Shown one piece after another: positions 27,701 to 36,407 of a DNA stretch of 36,407 nucleotides; within the stretch, counting starts at the first letter, position 1, and the number at the start of each line of letters is the position of its first letter. The DNA is from Winogradskyella sp. (lineage in GTDB: Bacteria > Bacteroidota > Bacteroidia > Flavobacteriales > Flavobacteriaceae). The stretch covers positions 1 through 36,407 of the forward strand of contig JABDIQ010000128.1 in assembly GCA_013003655.1 (NCBI GenBank), written 5' to 3'. Position numbers and translations under genes: made by a program. The notes below the pieces were generated by a model that was not told the DNA's origin, did no database searches, and saw only the letters and a program-made list of their open reading frames with translations.

Positions 27701-28444
27701 ATGGAGCAACATTATGAGCAACATTATCACCGTTTAGAGAAATCTCATTTCTGGTTTAAGGCAAGACGAAATTTTATTGTAGAGCTCTTAAAAGACACAT
27801 CAAAACAAAGCAAAATTCTTGATGTAGGCTGTTCATCTGGATTACTGCTTACAGATTTAAAGTCCAATGGATTTTTAGATGATAATCTCTATGGTATAGA
27901 TATCAGTGAAACTGCTATTGCTAATTGCAAAAAACAAGGTTTACAAAACTGCCACCTCATGTCTGGAGATGCTCTTAATTTTAATCAAAAATTTGATGTT
28001 ATCATCGCTTCAGATAGTTTAGAACATATTAATGATGATCTAAAAGCTGTTAGCAACTGGAAAGACCATTTAACTGAAAACGGTAAAATATGCATTTTTG
28101 TGCCCGCTTTTAACATGCTATGGAGTCAACATGATATAGAGAACAAGCACTACAGGCGCTACACTAAAAAGCAATTAATTAAGGTGGTTTCTAAGACAAA
28201 TCTTGATGTTATAAGAGCCAGTTATTGGAATTTTTCGTTGTTTCTTCCTGTATTAATCATTAGAAAGTTACAGTCCATCAGTAAACATCATAAAAAGAAT
28301 CATCAAGGTGACCTTAAGTCAGTCAGCTTACTAAATCCTATTTTGCTAGGTCTACTAAACTTAGAAAATTATCTCCTAAGGTTTCTCAATTTTCCTATCG
28401 GAATTAGCACATTTTGTATAGCCCAAAAAAAATCTGAAGACTAG
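27701..28444 (+). CDS. Class I SAM-dependent methyltransferase
   Basis: Listed from TTG 27689; the ATG at 27701 is the better start (MEQHYEQHYHRLEKSHFWFKARR). ILDVGCSSGLLLTDL, IIASDSLEHINDD. Confidence 0.9.
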   Translation: MEQHYEQHYHRLEKSHFWFKARRNFIVELLKDTSKQSKILDVGCSSGLLLTDLKSNGFLDDNLYGIDISETAIANCKKQGLQNCHLMSGDALNFNQKFDVIIASDSLEHINDDLKAVSNWKDHLTENGKICIFVPAFNMLWSQHDIENKHYRRYTKKQLIKVVSKTNLDVIRASYWNFSLFLPVLIIRKLQSISKHHKKNHQGDLKSVSLLNPILLGLLNLENYLLRFLNFPIGISTFCIAQKKSED

Positions 28445-28445
28445 T

Positions 28446-28679
28446 CTATTTTGATTTCTTTGCCGTTAAATAATATATATTAATGCTCAAAATTGCTGCA
28501 TTAGTAATAATTATTGGCCATGATGTAGCTAACATAATTCCATAAACCACGAAAAGTATAGCACCTATAGAATTAATAATCCTCAGTCGCCTCATAGACT
28601 TCATAGCAAATGAAATTAAAAGCACAGCAGAGGCTAAATAGCCCACCCATTCTGTTATAGATACGCCTAAAAACTCCAA
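28446..28679 (-). CDS. Small membrane protein, CBU_0592/YgjV-like
   Basis: 77 aa; EWVGYLASAVLLISFAMKSMRRLRIINSIGAILFVVYGIML. Confidence 0.75.
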   Translation of the reverse strand: MEFLGVSITEWVGYLASAVLLISFAMKSMRRLRIINSIGAILFVVYGIMLATSWPIIITNAAILSINIYYLTAKKSK

Positions 28680-28681
28680 TG

Positions 28682-30481
28682 CTAGAACGATTTATTGCGT
28701 TTTCGGTCTACTTCTTTAAGATATATTTTACGGAGTCTCAGATGGTTAGGTGTTACCTCAACATACTCATCTTTTTGAATATATTCTAAAGCTTCTTCTA
28801 ATGAAAACTTTATTGCAGGAACAATTTTAGCTTTATCATCAGCCCCTGAGGATCTAACGTTACTCAATTTTTTTGTTTTAGTCACGTTGATCGTAAGATC
28901 ATCACCTCTTGAGTTTTCACCAATAACCTGACCTTCGTAGATATTTTCACCTGGATCCACAAAAAACTTACCTCTATCTTGCAGTTTATCAATTGAATAA
29001 GGAATTGCTTGTCCGTTTTCCATAGAGACCAAACTACCATTTTGACGCTCTGGAATACCGCCTTTTATTGGCTGATATTCTTTAAATCGATGCGCCATTA
29101 TAGCCTCACCTGCTGTTGCTGTGAGTAAGTTATTTCGCAATCCTATGATACCTCTAGATGGGATAATAAATTTACAAACCATACGGTCGCCCTTAGCTTC
29201 CATACTTACCATTTCGCCTTTACGCATGGTAACCATTTCAATGGCTTTACCAGATACTGTTTCTGGAAGATCTATGGTCATTTCTTCAAAAGGTTCACAT
29301 TTTACGCCGTCAATTTCCTTAATGATAACTTGTGGCTGGCCAATTTGAAGCTCATAACCTTCGCGGCGCATGGTTTCTATCAATACTGATAAATGTAAGA
29401 CTCCACGACCAAAGACCATGAATTTATCGGCACTATCTGTTTCTTCAACTCTAAGTGCTAAATTCTTCTCGAGCTCTTTCATCAATCGTTCTTTAATATG
29501 TCTTGAGGTAACGTATTTACCGTCTTTCCCAAAAAATGGAGAATCGTTAATAGTAAAGAGCATACTCATTGTTGGCTCATCTATTGCAATAGTTTTTAAA
29601 GCTTCCGGATTTTCTATATCAGCAACAGTATCACCTATTTCAAATCCTTCTAAACCAACTATGGCACATATATCTCCAGCATCAACAGATTGTACTTTTT
29701 TACGACCTAATCCTTCAAACGTATGTAATTCCTTTATTCTAGATTTTACAATTTTACCATCTCTCTTCATTAAAGAAACAGGCATATTGACGTTTAGTTC
29801 ACCACGTTGTAATCTTCCAATAGCTATTCTACCAGTAAATGATGAATAATCTAATGATGTGATGAGCATTTGTGTATTTCCTTCTTTAATCTTTGGTGAA
29901 GGTATATGCTCTATCACCATATCTAATAATGGTTCTATATTATCTGTTTGGTCTTTCCAATCTTCACTCATCCAATTGTGTTTGGCAGATCCATAAACAG
30001 TAGGGAAATCTAATTGCCATTCCTCTGCACCTAATTCAAACATTAAATCGAACACAGCCTCGTGTACTTCATCTGGTGTGCAATTTTCCTTATCTACTTT
30101 ATTGATAACCACACATGGTTTAAGACCTAAGTCAATCGCTTTTTGTAACACAAATCGTGTTTGAGGCATCGGCCCTTCAAAAGCATCAACTAATAAAAGC
30201 ACACCATCAGCCATATTAAGAACACGTTCTACCTCACCACCAAAATCGGCGTGACCAGGTGTATCAATAATATTAATTTTTGTGTCTTTATAAGTTACAG
30301 ATACATTTTTTGAAGTGATGGTAATCCCTCTTTCACGTTCAAGATCATTATTGTCTAAAATAAGATCGCCCGTATTTTCATTGTCTCTAAATAATTGACA
30401 GTGATACATAATCTTATCTACCAAGGTTGTTTTACCGTGGTCAACGTGGGCAATTATTGCTATATTTTTAATTTTTGTCAT
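28682..30481 (-). CDS. typA: Translational GTPase TypA/BipA
   Basis: 599 aa; IAIIAHVDHGKTTLVDKI, NIIDTPGHADFGGEVERVL, NKVD, ERGITITSKNVSV, SRGIIGLRNNLLTATAGEAIMAHRF. Confidence 0.98.
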   Translation of the reverse strand: MTKIKNIAIIAHVDHGKTTLVDKIMYHCQLFRDNENTGDLILDNNDLERERGITITSKNVSVTYKDTKINIIDTPGHADFGGEVERVLNMADGVLLLVDAFEGPMPQTRFVLQKAIDLGLKPCVVINKVDKENCTPDEVHEAVFDLMFELGAEEWQLDFPTVYGSAKHNWMSEDWKDQTDNIEPLLDMVIEHIPSPKIKEGNTQMLITSLDYSSFTGRIAIGRLQRGELNVNMPVSLMKRDGKIVKSRIKELHTFEGLGRKKVQSVDAGDICAIVGLEGFEIGDTVADIENPEALKTIAIDEPTMSMLFTINDSPFFGKDGKYVTSRHIKERLMKELEKNLALRVEETDSADKFMVFGRGVLHLSVLIETMRREGYELQIGQPQVIIKEIDGVKCEPFEEMTIDLPETVSGKAIEMVTMRKGEMVSMEAKGDRMVCKFIIPSRGIIGLRNNLLTATAGEAIMAHRFKEYQPIKGGIPERQNGSLVSMENGQAIPYSIDKLQDRGKFFVDPGENIYEGQVIGENSRGDDLTINVTKTKKLSNVRSSGADDKAKIVPAIKFSLEEALEYIQKDEYVEVTPNHLRLRKIYLKEVDRKRNKSF

Positions 30482-30640
30482 AAAAATGCCATTTAAAAGC
30501 GTGCAAAGGTAAGCTATATTATCGGTTCTCTATGAATATTTTGAAATTATTTATTTGCCTGAAAACTAGGGAATTAAATCTAAGTTACGTTTAATAATAA
30601 ACATCATAGTCACAAGCATTTAATAGGTCTATTAAAATCT

Positions 30641-30648
30641 TATCTTTG
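30641..30648 (+). promoter_or_regulatory. Bacteroidetes-type -7 box (TAnnTTTG) upstream of kdsA
   Basis: TATCTTTG 16 bp upstream of the kdsA ATG at 30665. Confidence 0.45.
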
Positions 30649-30664
30649 TGCTAAATATTGAATC

Positions 30665-31483
30665 ATGACCTTATCTGATATCCCTAAGTTAAAGCACACA
30701 AATTCTAATAATTTCTTTTTATTGGCTGGACCTTGCGCTATTGAAGGTGAAGACATGGCGCTGCGTATAGCAGAAAAAGTATGTACAATAACAGATAAAT
30801 TGAAGATTCCATATGTTTTTAAGGGAAGTTTTAAAAAAGCAAATCGAAGTAGAATTGATAGTTTTACTGGTATTGGTGATGAAAAGGCTCTAAAGATTTT
30901 AGAAAAGGTATCAAAGACCTTTGACATACCTACAATTACAGATATTCATGAGGTCTCGGATGCTGAAATGGCAGCACACTATGTTGATGTTCTTCAAATT
31001 CCAGCATTCTTAGTAAGACAAACAGATTTGGTTGTGGCAGCCGCAGAAACAGGAAAGGTGGTCAACCTTAAAAAAGGGCAGTTTATGAGTCCTGAATCTA
31101 TGAAACATGCTGTACAAAAGGTAAAAGATGCAGGCAACCAAAAAGCCTGGATAACAGACAGAGGCACAATGTTTGGCTACCAAGATATGATAGTAGATTT
31201 TAGAGGTATCCCAACCATGAGGCAATTTGCGCCAACAGTATTGGATGTTACGCATTCATTACAGCAACCCAATCAAAGTACAGGTGTTACTGGTGGCAGA
31301 CCAGAAATGATTGAAACCATTGCGAGAGCTGGTGTTGTTAATCATGTAGACGGGCTTTTTATTGAGACTCATTTTGATCCTTCAAATGCGAAAAGTGACG
31401 GTGCCAACATGCTACACTTGGATAATCTAGAAAAACTCCTAACAAATCTTGTAGCCATAAGAAAAACAGTAATGTCGCTTTAA
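30665..31483 (+). CDS. kdsA: 3-deoxy-8-phosphooctulonate synthase
   Basis: 272 aa; FFLLAGPCAIEGEDMALRIAE, YVFKGSFKKANRSRIDSFTGIGDEKALKIL, VLQIPAFLVRQTDLV, IETHFDPSNAKSDGANML. Confidence 0.97.
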   Translation: MTLSDIPKLKHTNSNNFFLLAGPCAIEGEDMALRIAEKVCTITDKLKIPYVFKGSFKKANRSRIDSFTGIGDEKALKILEKVSKTFDIPTITDIHEVSDAEMAAHYVDVLQIPAFLVRQTDLVVAAAETGKVVNLKKGQFMSPESMKHAVQKVKDAGNQKAWITDRGTMFGYQDMIVDFRGIPTMRQFAPTVLDVTHSLQQPNQSTGVTGGRPEMIETIARAGVVNHVDGLFIETHFDPSNAKSDGANMLHLDNLEKLLTNLVAIRKTVMSL

Positions 31484-31848
31484 TTCTTTTTGTAAAATCC
31501 TTTTTCTTTTACTTTTTCTAAGGCTTCTAAAATATCGATTAAAAGAGCATCGTCAATCTCCTCTATAGACTTGTATCTAAGCGATTTAACAATTTTCCGG
31601 TTTTCTGAAACAAGGAATGGATAGTACTTTTTTGGAATATATGCCGAATGGTAAAACGCAACATCTACATAAGCTTTAGACTGATTAAGGTAGCAGATTG
31701 GACGCTTACCAATGTAGAAGAACGGAAGTTTCCATTTCAACAATAGTTGCGCTTCTGGTAAGGTATTAGTGATTACCGCTTGTAAATGCATTAATATGGA
31801 TCTGTAAGGCTCTGGTTGTTTGAGAATATAATGATCTGCTAATTTCAA
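31480..31848 (-). CDS. DUF1801 domain-containing protein
   Basis: 122 aa; ADHYILKQPEPYRSILMHLQAVITNTLPEAQLLLKWKLPFFYIG. Confidence 0.8.
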   Translation of the reverse strand: MKLADHYILKQPEPYRSILMHLQAVITNTLPEAQLLLKWKLPFFYIGKRPICYLNQSKAYVDVAFYHSAYIPKKYYPFLVSENRKIVKSLRYKSIEEIDDALLIDILEALEKVKEKGFYKKN

Positions 31849-31891
31849 TTATCGCTAAGTTCGTAAATTTCAAATGATTGAATTAAATATA

Positions 31892-32653
31892 TTAATTTTT
31901 ATCATTACGATGCAAAGCTTCCTCGGGAAATGGAAATAGAATAGTAGAATTTTTCTCAGCTGCAATATTTGATAACGTTTGATAGAGTCTCAATTTAATA
32001 GCTGATGGTGATTGATCTATCTGCTTACCAGCTCTCAGTAATGCACTAGCCGCTTGTTCTTCAGCCTGAGCTAATATAATCCTAGCTCTTCGTGAACGTT
32101 CGGCCTCGGCTTGATTGGCCATCATTCGTTTCATATTTTCAGGTAATTGTATGTCTTTAATTTTTACATCAATAATTTCAATTCCCCATTCCTTAGTTGC
32201 CACTTCAACAATGTTTTTAATATTCTTACCCATTTCCTCACGTTTAGATAGAATAGTGTCAAGTTCAACCTTACCACACACATCCCTCAATGCCGCCTGA
32301 GATAATTGAGTTATTGCAAAGTTAAACTCTTCTACTTCTAGCACAGCCATTTCTGGATCTATAACCTTGAAAAATACAACGCCATCGATACTACATGGGA
32401 CGTTGTCTTCTGTCATTACCTCTTGTGATACTACGTTTATGGTAATGACCCTAATATCAACAATTTGAATAGTCTCAATTAGTGGAATAATCCATCTAAA
32501 TCCAGGATTCAGAGTACCAACATACTTACCAAATCTAAATTTAAGTGCACGCTTATATTCAAAAATTATACGAATTCCGGTTAATAATATTAAAACTACT
32601 AGAATGGTTAAAAATAAAGGAGGATTCATAATGATGATATTAGTTATTTTCAA
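31892..32653 (-). CDS. Slipin family (SPFH/stomatin-like) protein
   Basis: 253 aa; N-terminal TM, EYKRALKFRFGKYVGTLNPGFRWIIPLIETIQIVDIRVITINVVSQEVMTEDNVPCSIDGVVFFKV, QAEAERSRRARII. Confidence 0.93.
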   Translation of the reverse strand: MKITNIIIMNPPLFLTILVVLILLTGIRIIFEYKRALKFRFGKYVGTLNPGFRWIIPLIETIQIVDIRVITINVVSQEVMTEDNVPCSIDGVVFFKVIDPEMAVLEVEEFNFAITQLSQAALRDVCGKVELDTILSKREEMGKNIKNIVEVATKEWGIEIIDVKIKDIQLPENMKRMMANQAEAERSRRARIILAQAEEQAASALLRAGKQIDQSPSAIKLRLYQTLSNIAAEKNSTILFPFPEEALHRNDKN

Positions 32654-32725
32654 TTCTAAACTTAGCTCTTAAGGTCGACTTAAAATTTGAATTAAAAAAT
32701 GACATTTATCACCTCCTTTACACAG

Positions 32726-33931
32726 CTATTCCTTACCATCAACATAATCTTGCAGATAACTAAATCGATCTGTTAGTTTACCATCCTTAGTCATTCTAGC
32801 ACGTTGCAAAACACCATCCTTATCACCATTAAAAAAAGCAGGAATAACGTTTTCTATAAACTGAAAACTGAAACCTCTACTTGCATTATCAGGCAATTCG
32901 CAGGGAAGATTATCAACAGCCATAACTGCTATGGCTTTACTATCTTTAAAATCAACTTCGGTTTCAGATACAGGATCGTAGCCGTAATTTGGCTCAGCAA
33001 TAGTTGAAGATTTTATTGTACAGGCTACAGGTCCGTCAATATCGCAACTTATGTCTGCTACTACTGATATTTTAAAATCTGGTGATTTAGCATCTTCACG
33101 TGTAAATAAAAATGGTGCTCCATCGCCATAAAAATGTCCAGCAATAAATAGATCACTAACCTTGGCAAAGCTCATAAATGTTGATTTATAGGCTTCAGGA
33201 TTATTAAAAAAGTCTGATAATCCTAATTTTTTGCCATCGAGACGTTCGTTGTAATCTAAGGCATCAATATTTACATACACTGGCTCATTGTAAGATTCAT
33301 TTAAGTAATTGATTGCTGAGACCTCGCGTATTTTTAAATGATCAAGAATTTCCTTGGCACCAGAGCCAACGCGTCCAGTCCCTGTCAATACTATCTTTAT
33401 ATTTGGAAGTGAAATTTTATCTAGTTCTAAATTCAACTCGTCTCTATTTTTAAGTTCCGATGCTTTTGGCAAATTAAAAAGATTGTGTTTTAAACCTAAA
33501 GTTCTAATACCATTATAAGCGCCTACTACACCAGCATAATATCCAAAACCGATAAGGCGTACATTATTTTTATCTACAATAACCTCATGATCATACAATT
33601 CAATATTCTTGTCAAGAATAGCCCGTAACAATTCTCTGTTATAAGGCTGCTTTTTAATCGTATGACTAAAAAAGAAATACTTCTTATTTGGAATTAAAGC
33701 ATTGATAGGAACTTCCTTTACACCAAGCATAACTTCGGCTTCAGACACGTCTTCTTGAACATTAAATCCTAATGAGCTATAAGCTGAATCTGGAAATACG
33801 CGAATATCTGAAGATTCTACAAGTAGTTCTGCTTCTGGATACTGGTCTTTAATTGCTACACAAGCCTGTGGTGATAGAACCACTCGTCTATCTGGTGGGT
33901 TTTTGCGTTCCTTGATAATGGCAAATTTCAT
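32726..33931 (-). CDS. AlaDH/PNT-like, saccharopine dehydrogenase-type NAD(P)-dependent oxidoreductase
   Basis: 401 aa; N-terminal IIKERKNPPDRRVVLSPQACVAI, Rossmann KIVLTGTGRVGSGAKEIL, SVVADISCDIDGPVACTIKSSTI. Confidence 0.8.
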   Translation of the reverse strand: MKFAIIKERKNPPDRRVVLSPQACVAIKDQYPEAELLVESSDIRVFPDSAYSSLGFNVQEDVSEAEVMLGVKEVPINALIPNKKYFFFSHTIKKQPYNRELLRAILDKNIELYDHEVIVDKNNVRLIGFGYYAGVVGAYNGIRTLGLKHNLFNLPKASELKNRDELNLELDKISLPNIKIVLTGTGRVGSGAKEILDHLKIREVSAINYLNESYNEPVYVNIDALDYNERLDGKKLGLSDFFNNPEAYKSTFMSFAKVSDLFIAGHFYGDGAPFLFTREDAKSPDFKISVVADISCDIDGPVACTIKSSTIAEPNYGYDPVSETEVDFKDSKAIAVMAVDNLPCELPDNASRGFSFQFIENVIPAFFNGDKDGVLQRARMTKDGKLTDRFSYLQDYVDGKE

Positions 33932-34078
33932 AGTCTAGTCTATTGATTGAGTTATCTATATTATTAGGGCCAAATTGACAGTCTTTAAATTTGGTATAAC
34001 ATTTGCACGAAAATAAGCGGATTTGTGAGGTTGCACAAGTTTTTTCGTAACTTCGCAATCCTTATTTAATAAATACTT

Positions 34079-34469
34079 GGGGTCGACTGGTTTTGACAGC
34101 GAGACTTATTAAATGGTAAGCACGTCGTGTAATGACTTTGATACACGTAAAAGGCTAGGTCACAATTTAAACGGCGAGAATAACTACGCTTTAGCTGCCT
34201 AATCTGAATTACAGTAAGATTAAGCCTCGTCCTACTAGGTAGGAAAGCTAAATGTCTCTTGAAAGCCTTGGTTAGTGGCGTTCTATTTAGAGGCATCGTA
34301 AAAATTAACTAAGATTACGTAGTGCTTCGATGCGTTTTCGAGATTAAGAAGCTAAGTTATAAGTAGACTGTTTTTTGCCGGCTTATAATCGAAAATCAAT
34401 AAAAAACTAAACGTGTAGAAAGCTATTTGGTAGCTTGTTTGGACGAGAGTTCGATTCTCTCCGACTCCA
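34079..34469 (+). ncRNA. ssrA: Transfer-messenger RNA (tmRNA)
   Basis: 5' GGGGUCGACUGG pairs with 3' CGACUCC (with G3-U pair) plus discriminator A; TTCGATTC T-loop (34451-34458); tag reading frame GGC GAG AAT AAC TAC GCT TTA GCT GCC TAA = GENNYALAA* at 34173-34202. Confidence 0.96.
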
Positions 34470-34489
34470 CAATATTCAATTTACATAGA

Positions 34490-34517
34490 AACTCAGCACT
34501 AAAATGCTGAGTTTTTT
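34490..34517 (+). terminator. Rho-independent terminator downstream of ssrA
   Basis: AACTCAGCA-CTAAAA-TGCTGAGTT perfect 9-bp stem followed by a T run. Confidence 0.85.
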
Positions 34518-34702
34518 GTTCAACATTAATCATGTAAGGGCATAAAATATTCAAGGATCAAAATTGCTCAAATAGATAACATTTCAGGGCAAAATTTGCA
34601 AAAATCATACACCCTATCGAAAATTTGATCAATTTGTCCTATTTTTTTTACAATTACCTTATTTCAACTGAATTTAGATATCGTAACCCCAAACAAAACA
34701 CT

Positions 34703-35677
34703 ATGAATTTTTCAAGAATTTCGAAAAAAAATAAAATCACTATTACGGTCATTGGTCTGTTATCGGCATTAATGTCTATATTTTTTTCGTCAATAGTAGA
34801 ATTTTTATTAGACTTTGCGCATACTTATCTAAATCCGTACAATGCAACTTATACTAAAGGTCATGAGATGACTATCCAAATTTCAGTAGGGTTATTAATC
34901 TTACTAGGTATTTTAATTTGTTGTTCATTATTATTTAAATGGCATTCTAGAATTTATAATTTACTAAATCGGTTGTTTCAATTTAATGATTTGAAAAATT
35001 TAATTTTTTCGGACCCACTTACTACTAAAAGCCATCTATCAAAAAATGTATTTGTAATAAGTGTTTTTATTGCATTAGTTCTGCATATAAAACAATTACT
35101 AATTGGTGATATTCATTCGGGTACTATGGATGAGCATATACTAGAATATTTAAGTTCAATTTTACTTATTATTGCTGCCGTTATTTTGATAGTGTCAATT
35201 GTTTATCTAAAAAATATTAACATAGAAGCTGCTCACAAAAAAATTATTTCTCGAATTTTAATACCATTTTCATTATTATTGGTATTAGTTTTTCTAGAAG
35301 AAATAAGTTGGGGACAACAATTTTTAAAGTGGGAATCTCCAGATATGTTTATAGATACTAACTTTCAAAATGAAACCAATTTACATAATTTTATAAATCC
35401 CTTCTTGAGATTTTTGTATCCAATGATTGGTATAGGACTATTTATAATTTTATTTTTATTATGGTTTTATTATAAAGGCGACAAACCATTTTGGTTAAAA
35501 CTGTTAACACCACATCCAAGTTTAAGTTATATGGCATTTTTTATGGCATGTACCTCTTATGCAGGTATAAGTGAAATTTTCGAATTATTATTGTATCCTT
35601 TTATTTTACTTTATAGTATTCGAATATTGATGTGTTTAAAATATCCTAATTCCGTTCAACTAAAACCTAAATATTAA
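34703..35677 (+). CDS. Uncharacterised multi-TM membrane protein with EEISWGQQ / NETNLHN motifs
   Basis: ORF 34625-35677 with a better ATG at 34703 (MNFSRISKKNK); about eight hydrophobic segments; VFLEEISWGQQFLKWESPDMFIDTNFQNETNLHNF. Confidence 0.8.
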   Translation: MNFSRISKKNKITITVIGLLSALMSIFFSSIVEFLLDFAHTYLNPYNATYTKGHEMTIQISVGLLILLGILICCSLLFKWHSRIYNLLNRLFQFNDLKNLIFSDPLTTKSHLSKNVFVISVFIALVLHIKQLLIGDIHSGTMDEHILEYLSSILLIIAAVILIVSIVYLKNINIEAAHKKIISRILIPFSLLLVLVFLEEISWGQQFLKWESPDMFIDTNFQNETNLHNFINPFLRFLYPMIGIGLFIILFLLWFYYKGDKPFWLKLLTPHPSLSYMAFFMACTSYAGISEIFELLLYPFILLYSIRILMCLKYPNSVQLKPKY

Positions 35678-35700
35678 AACGCATAAATAATTAACTGTTG

Positions 35701-35720
35701 GACACACTCCAACTCCACAA
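35701..35720 (+). repeat. Imperfect duplication of the tmRNA 3' end
   Basis: GACACACTCCAACTCCACAA (35701-35720) vs GATTCTCTCCGACTCCACAA (34453-34472): 16/20 identical, last 14 of 15 identical. Confidence 0.6.
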
Positions 35721-35724
35721 ATAC

Positions 35725-35757
35725 AAACCCAATACCTTTGTGTCATTGGGTTTTTTT
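35725..35757 (+). terminator. Rho-independent terminator
   Basis: AAACCCAAT-ACCTTTGTGTC-ATTGGGTTT 9-bp perfect stem with a T run to 35757. Confidence 0.8.
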
Positions 35758-35770
35758 ATATCTTTCAATC

Positions 35771-36010
35771 ATGTTACGATTATACATTATTGGCATAGCA
35801 ATCCTAGTCATTGCCATTATAGCAAATGCCCTTATTATAAAGCTTGGTATAAAATCTTGGTACGATTTTTTACAATTACTAGGATCCGACGGTCTTTCAA
35901 CCTTAAACCGTATGACTGCCTTAGATTATATATGGCTTTTTATTGGGTATCCATTGGTTCTAGGTCTAGGCTACTATCTTGGTGACAAACTATATGCCCT
36001 ACTATTTTAA
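35771..36010 (+). CDS. Small hypothetical membrane protein (79 aa)
   Basis: MLRLYIIGIAILVIAIIANALIIKLGIKSWYDFLQLLG...; ATG at 35771 preferred over 35738, which lies in the terminator hairpin; two hydrophobic segments. Confidence 0.7.
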   Translation: MLRLYIIGIAILVIAIIANALIIKLGIKSWYDFLQLLGSDGLSTLNRMTALDYIWLFIGYPLVLGLGYYLGDKLYALLF

Positions 36011-36030
36011 TTTTTTTAACACACTTATTT

Positions 36031-36407
36031 ATGGAGAAAACAGTTACCCAAGCCATTGAATACAGGCGATCTACACGAGTTTATAAAGATGAGCCTATTG
36101 ATGTACAAAAGGTGAAACAATGCTTGGAAAACGCTACACTCGCTCCAACGAGCAGTAATCTACAATTATGGGAATTTTATCATATTACATCTAAAGAAAA
36201 ACGTTCAGAATTAGCCAATGCTTGTTTTAACCAAAATGCCGCTAAAACCGCTCAGCAACTCGTTGTCGTTGTTGCAAGAAAAGACTTGTGGCGTCAACGC
36301 TCTAAAGCCAATCTTAAATTTCTAAATAAAGTTTACAGTAAACCCAATTTAACCGAAAGAGAATTAAAACGGAAAAAGATGGCTACTAATTACTATTCAA
36401 AATTAAT
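36031..36407 (+). CDS. Nitroreductase family protein, 3' truncated by the window
   Basis: Manual translation MEKTVTQAIEYRRSTRVYKDEPIDVQKVKQCLENATLAPTSSNLQLWEFYHITS..., a typical nitroreductase N-terminus. Confidence 0.88.
   Translation, partial: MEKTVTQAIEYRRSTRVYKDEPIDVQKVKQCLENATLAPTSSNLQLWEFYHITSKEKRSELANACFNQNAAKTAQQLVVVVARKDLWRQRSKANLKFLNKVYSKPNLTERELKRKKMATNYYSKL

Noticed and set aside
29121-29849. Two plus-strand ORFs (75 and 159 aa) opposite typA
   Set aside because: Antisense to a highly conserved coding sequence; no recognisable domain.
30640-31255. Minus-strand ORFs opposite kdsA
   Set aside because: Antisense to kdsA; no independent evidence.
34066-34296. 76-aa minus-strand ORF
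   Set aside because: Lies antisense inside the tmRNA gene; composition is dictated by RNA structure.
35698-35985. 95-aa plus-strand ORF
   Set aside because: Overlaps the 3'-end duplication, the terminator and the better-supported 79-aa membrane protein in another frame.
1-36407. CRISPR arrays, IS elements, phage genes, toxin-antitoxin or known defence systems
   Set aside because: No repeat-spacer array, transposase, integrase, phage structural or defence-family signature recognised in any listed ORF.

Overview
The window is an AT-rich chromosomal segment from a marine-type Bacteroidetes, most likely Flavobacteriaceae. I base that on protein family content, the tmRNA tag GENNYALAA and TAnnTTTG-like promoter boxes; I ran no database search. 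Left part (1-13.7 kb): a truncated FtsX-like permease, a NamZ/DUF1343 lipoprotein, a glycerophosphodiesterase gene split by one in-frame TAA, a sterol-desaturase family protein, a YkgJ-type Cys-cluster protein, an amidohydrolase, and a large TPR protein paired with a short TonB-receptor-like beta-barrel. Middle (13.9-28.4 kb): ftsE followed by a surface-polysaccharide cluster. It contains a KpsC/KpsS-like protein, several glycosyltransferases, FdtA and FdtB homologues, a FemAB/GNAT-like protein, two tandem Wzx-like flippases, a GtrB-like GT2 beside a GT-C-like membrane protein, and two overlapping methyltransferases. Right part (28.4-36.4 kb): typA, kdsA, a DUF1801 protein, a slipin, an AlaDH/saccharopine-dehydrogenase-like protein, the ssrA tmRNA, an AT-rich segment with one multi-TM protein, a small membrane protein and a truncated nitroreductase. 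The best candidate for something undescribed is the ~1.2 kb segment after ssrA. It is bounded by an imperfect duplication of the tmRNA 3' end (16/20, core 14/15) and encodes a multi-TM protein with EEISWGQQ and NETNLHN motifs. The second candidate is the fdtB-coupled FemAB/GNAT gene, whose apparent N-terminus has no ATG/GTG/TTG start. No CRISPR, IS element, complete prophage or tRNA was recognised.
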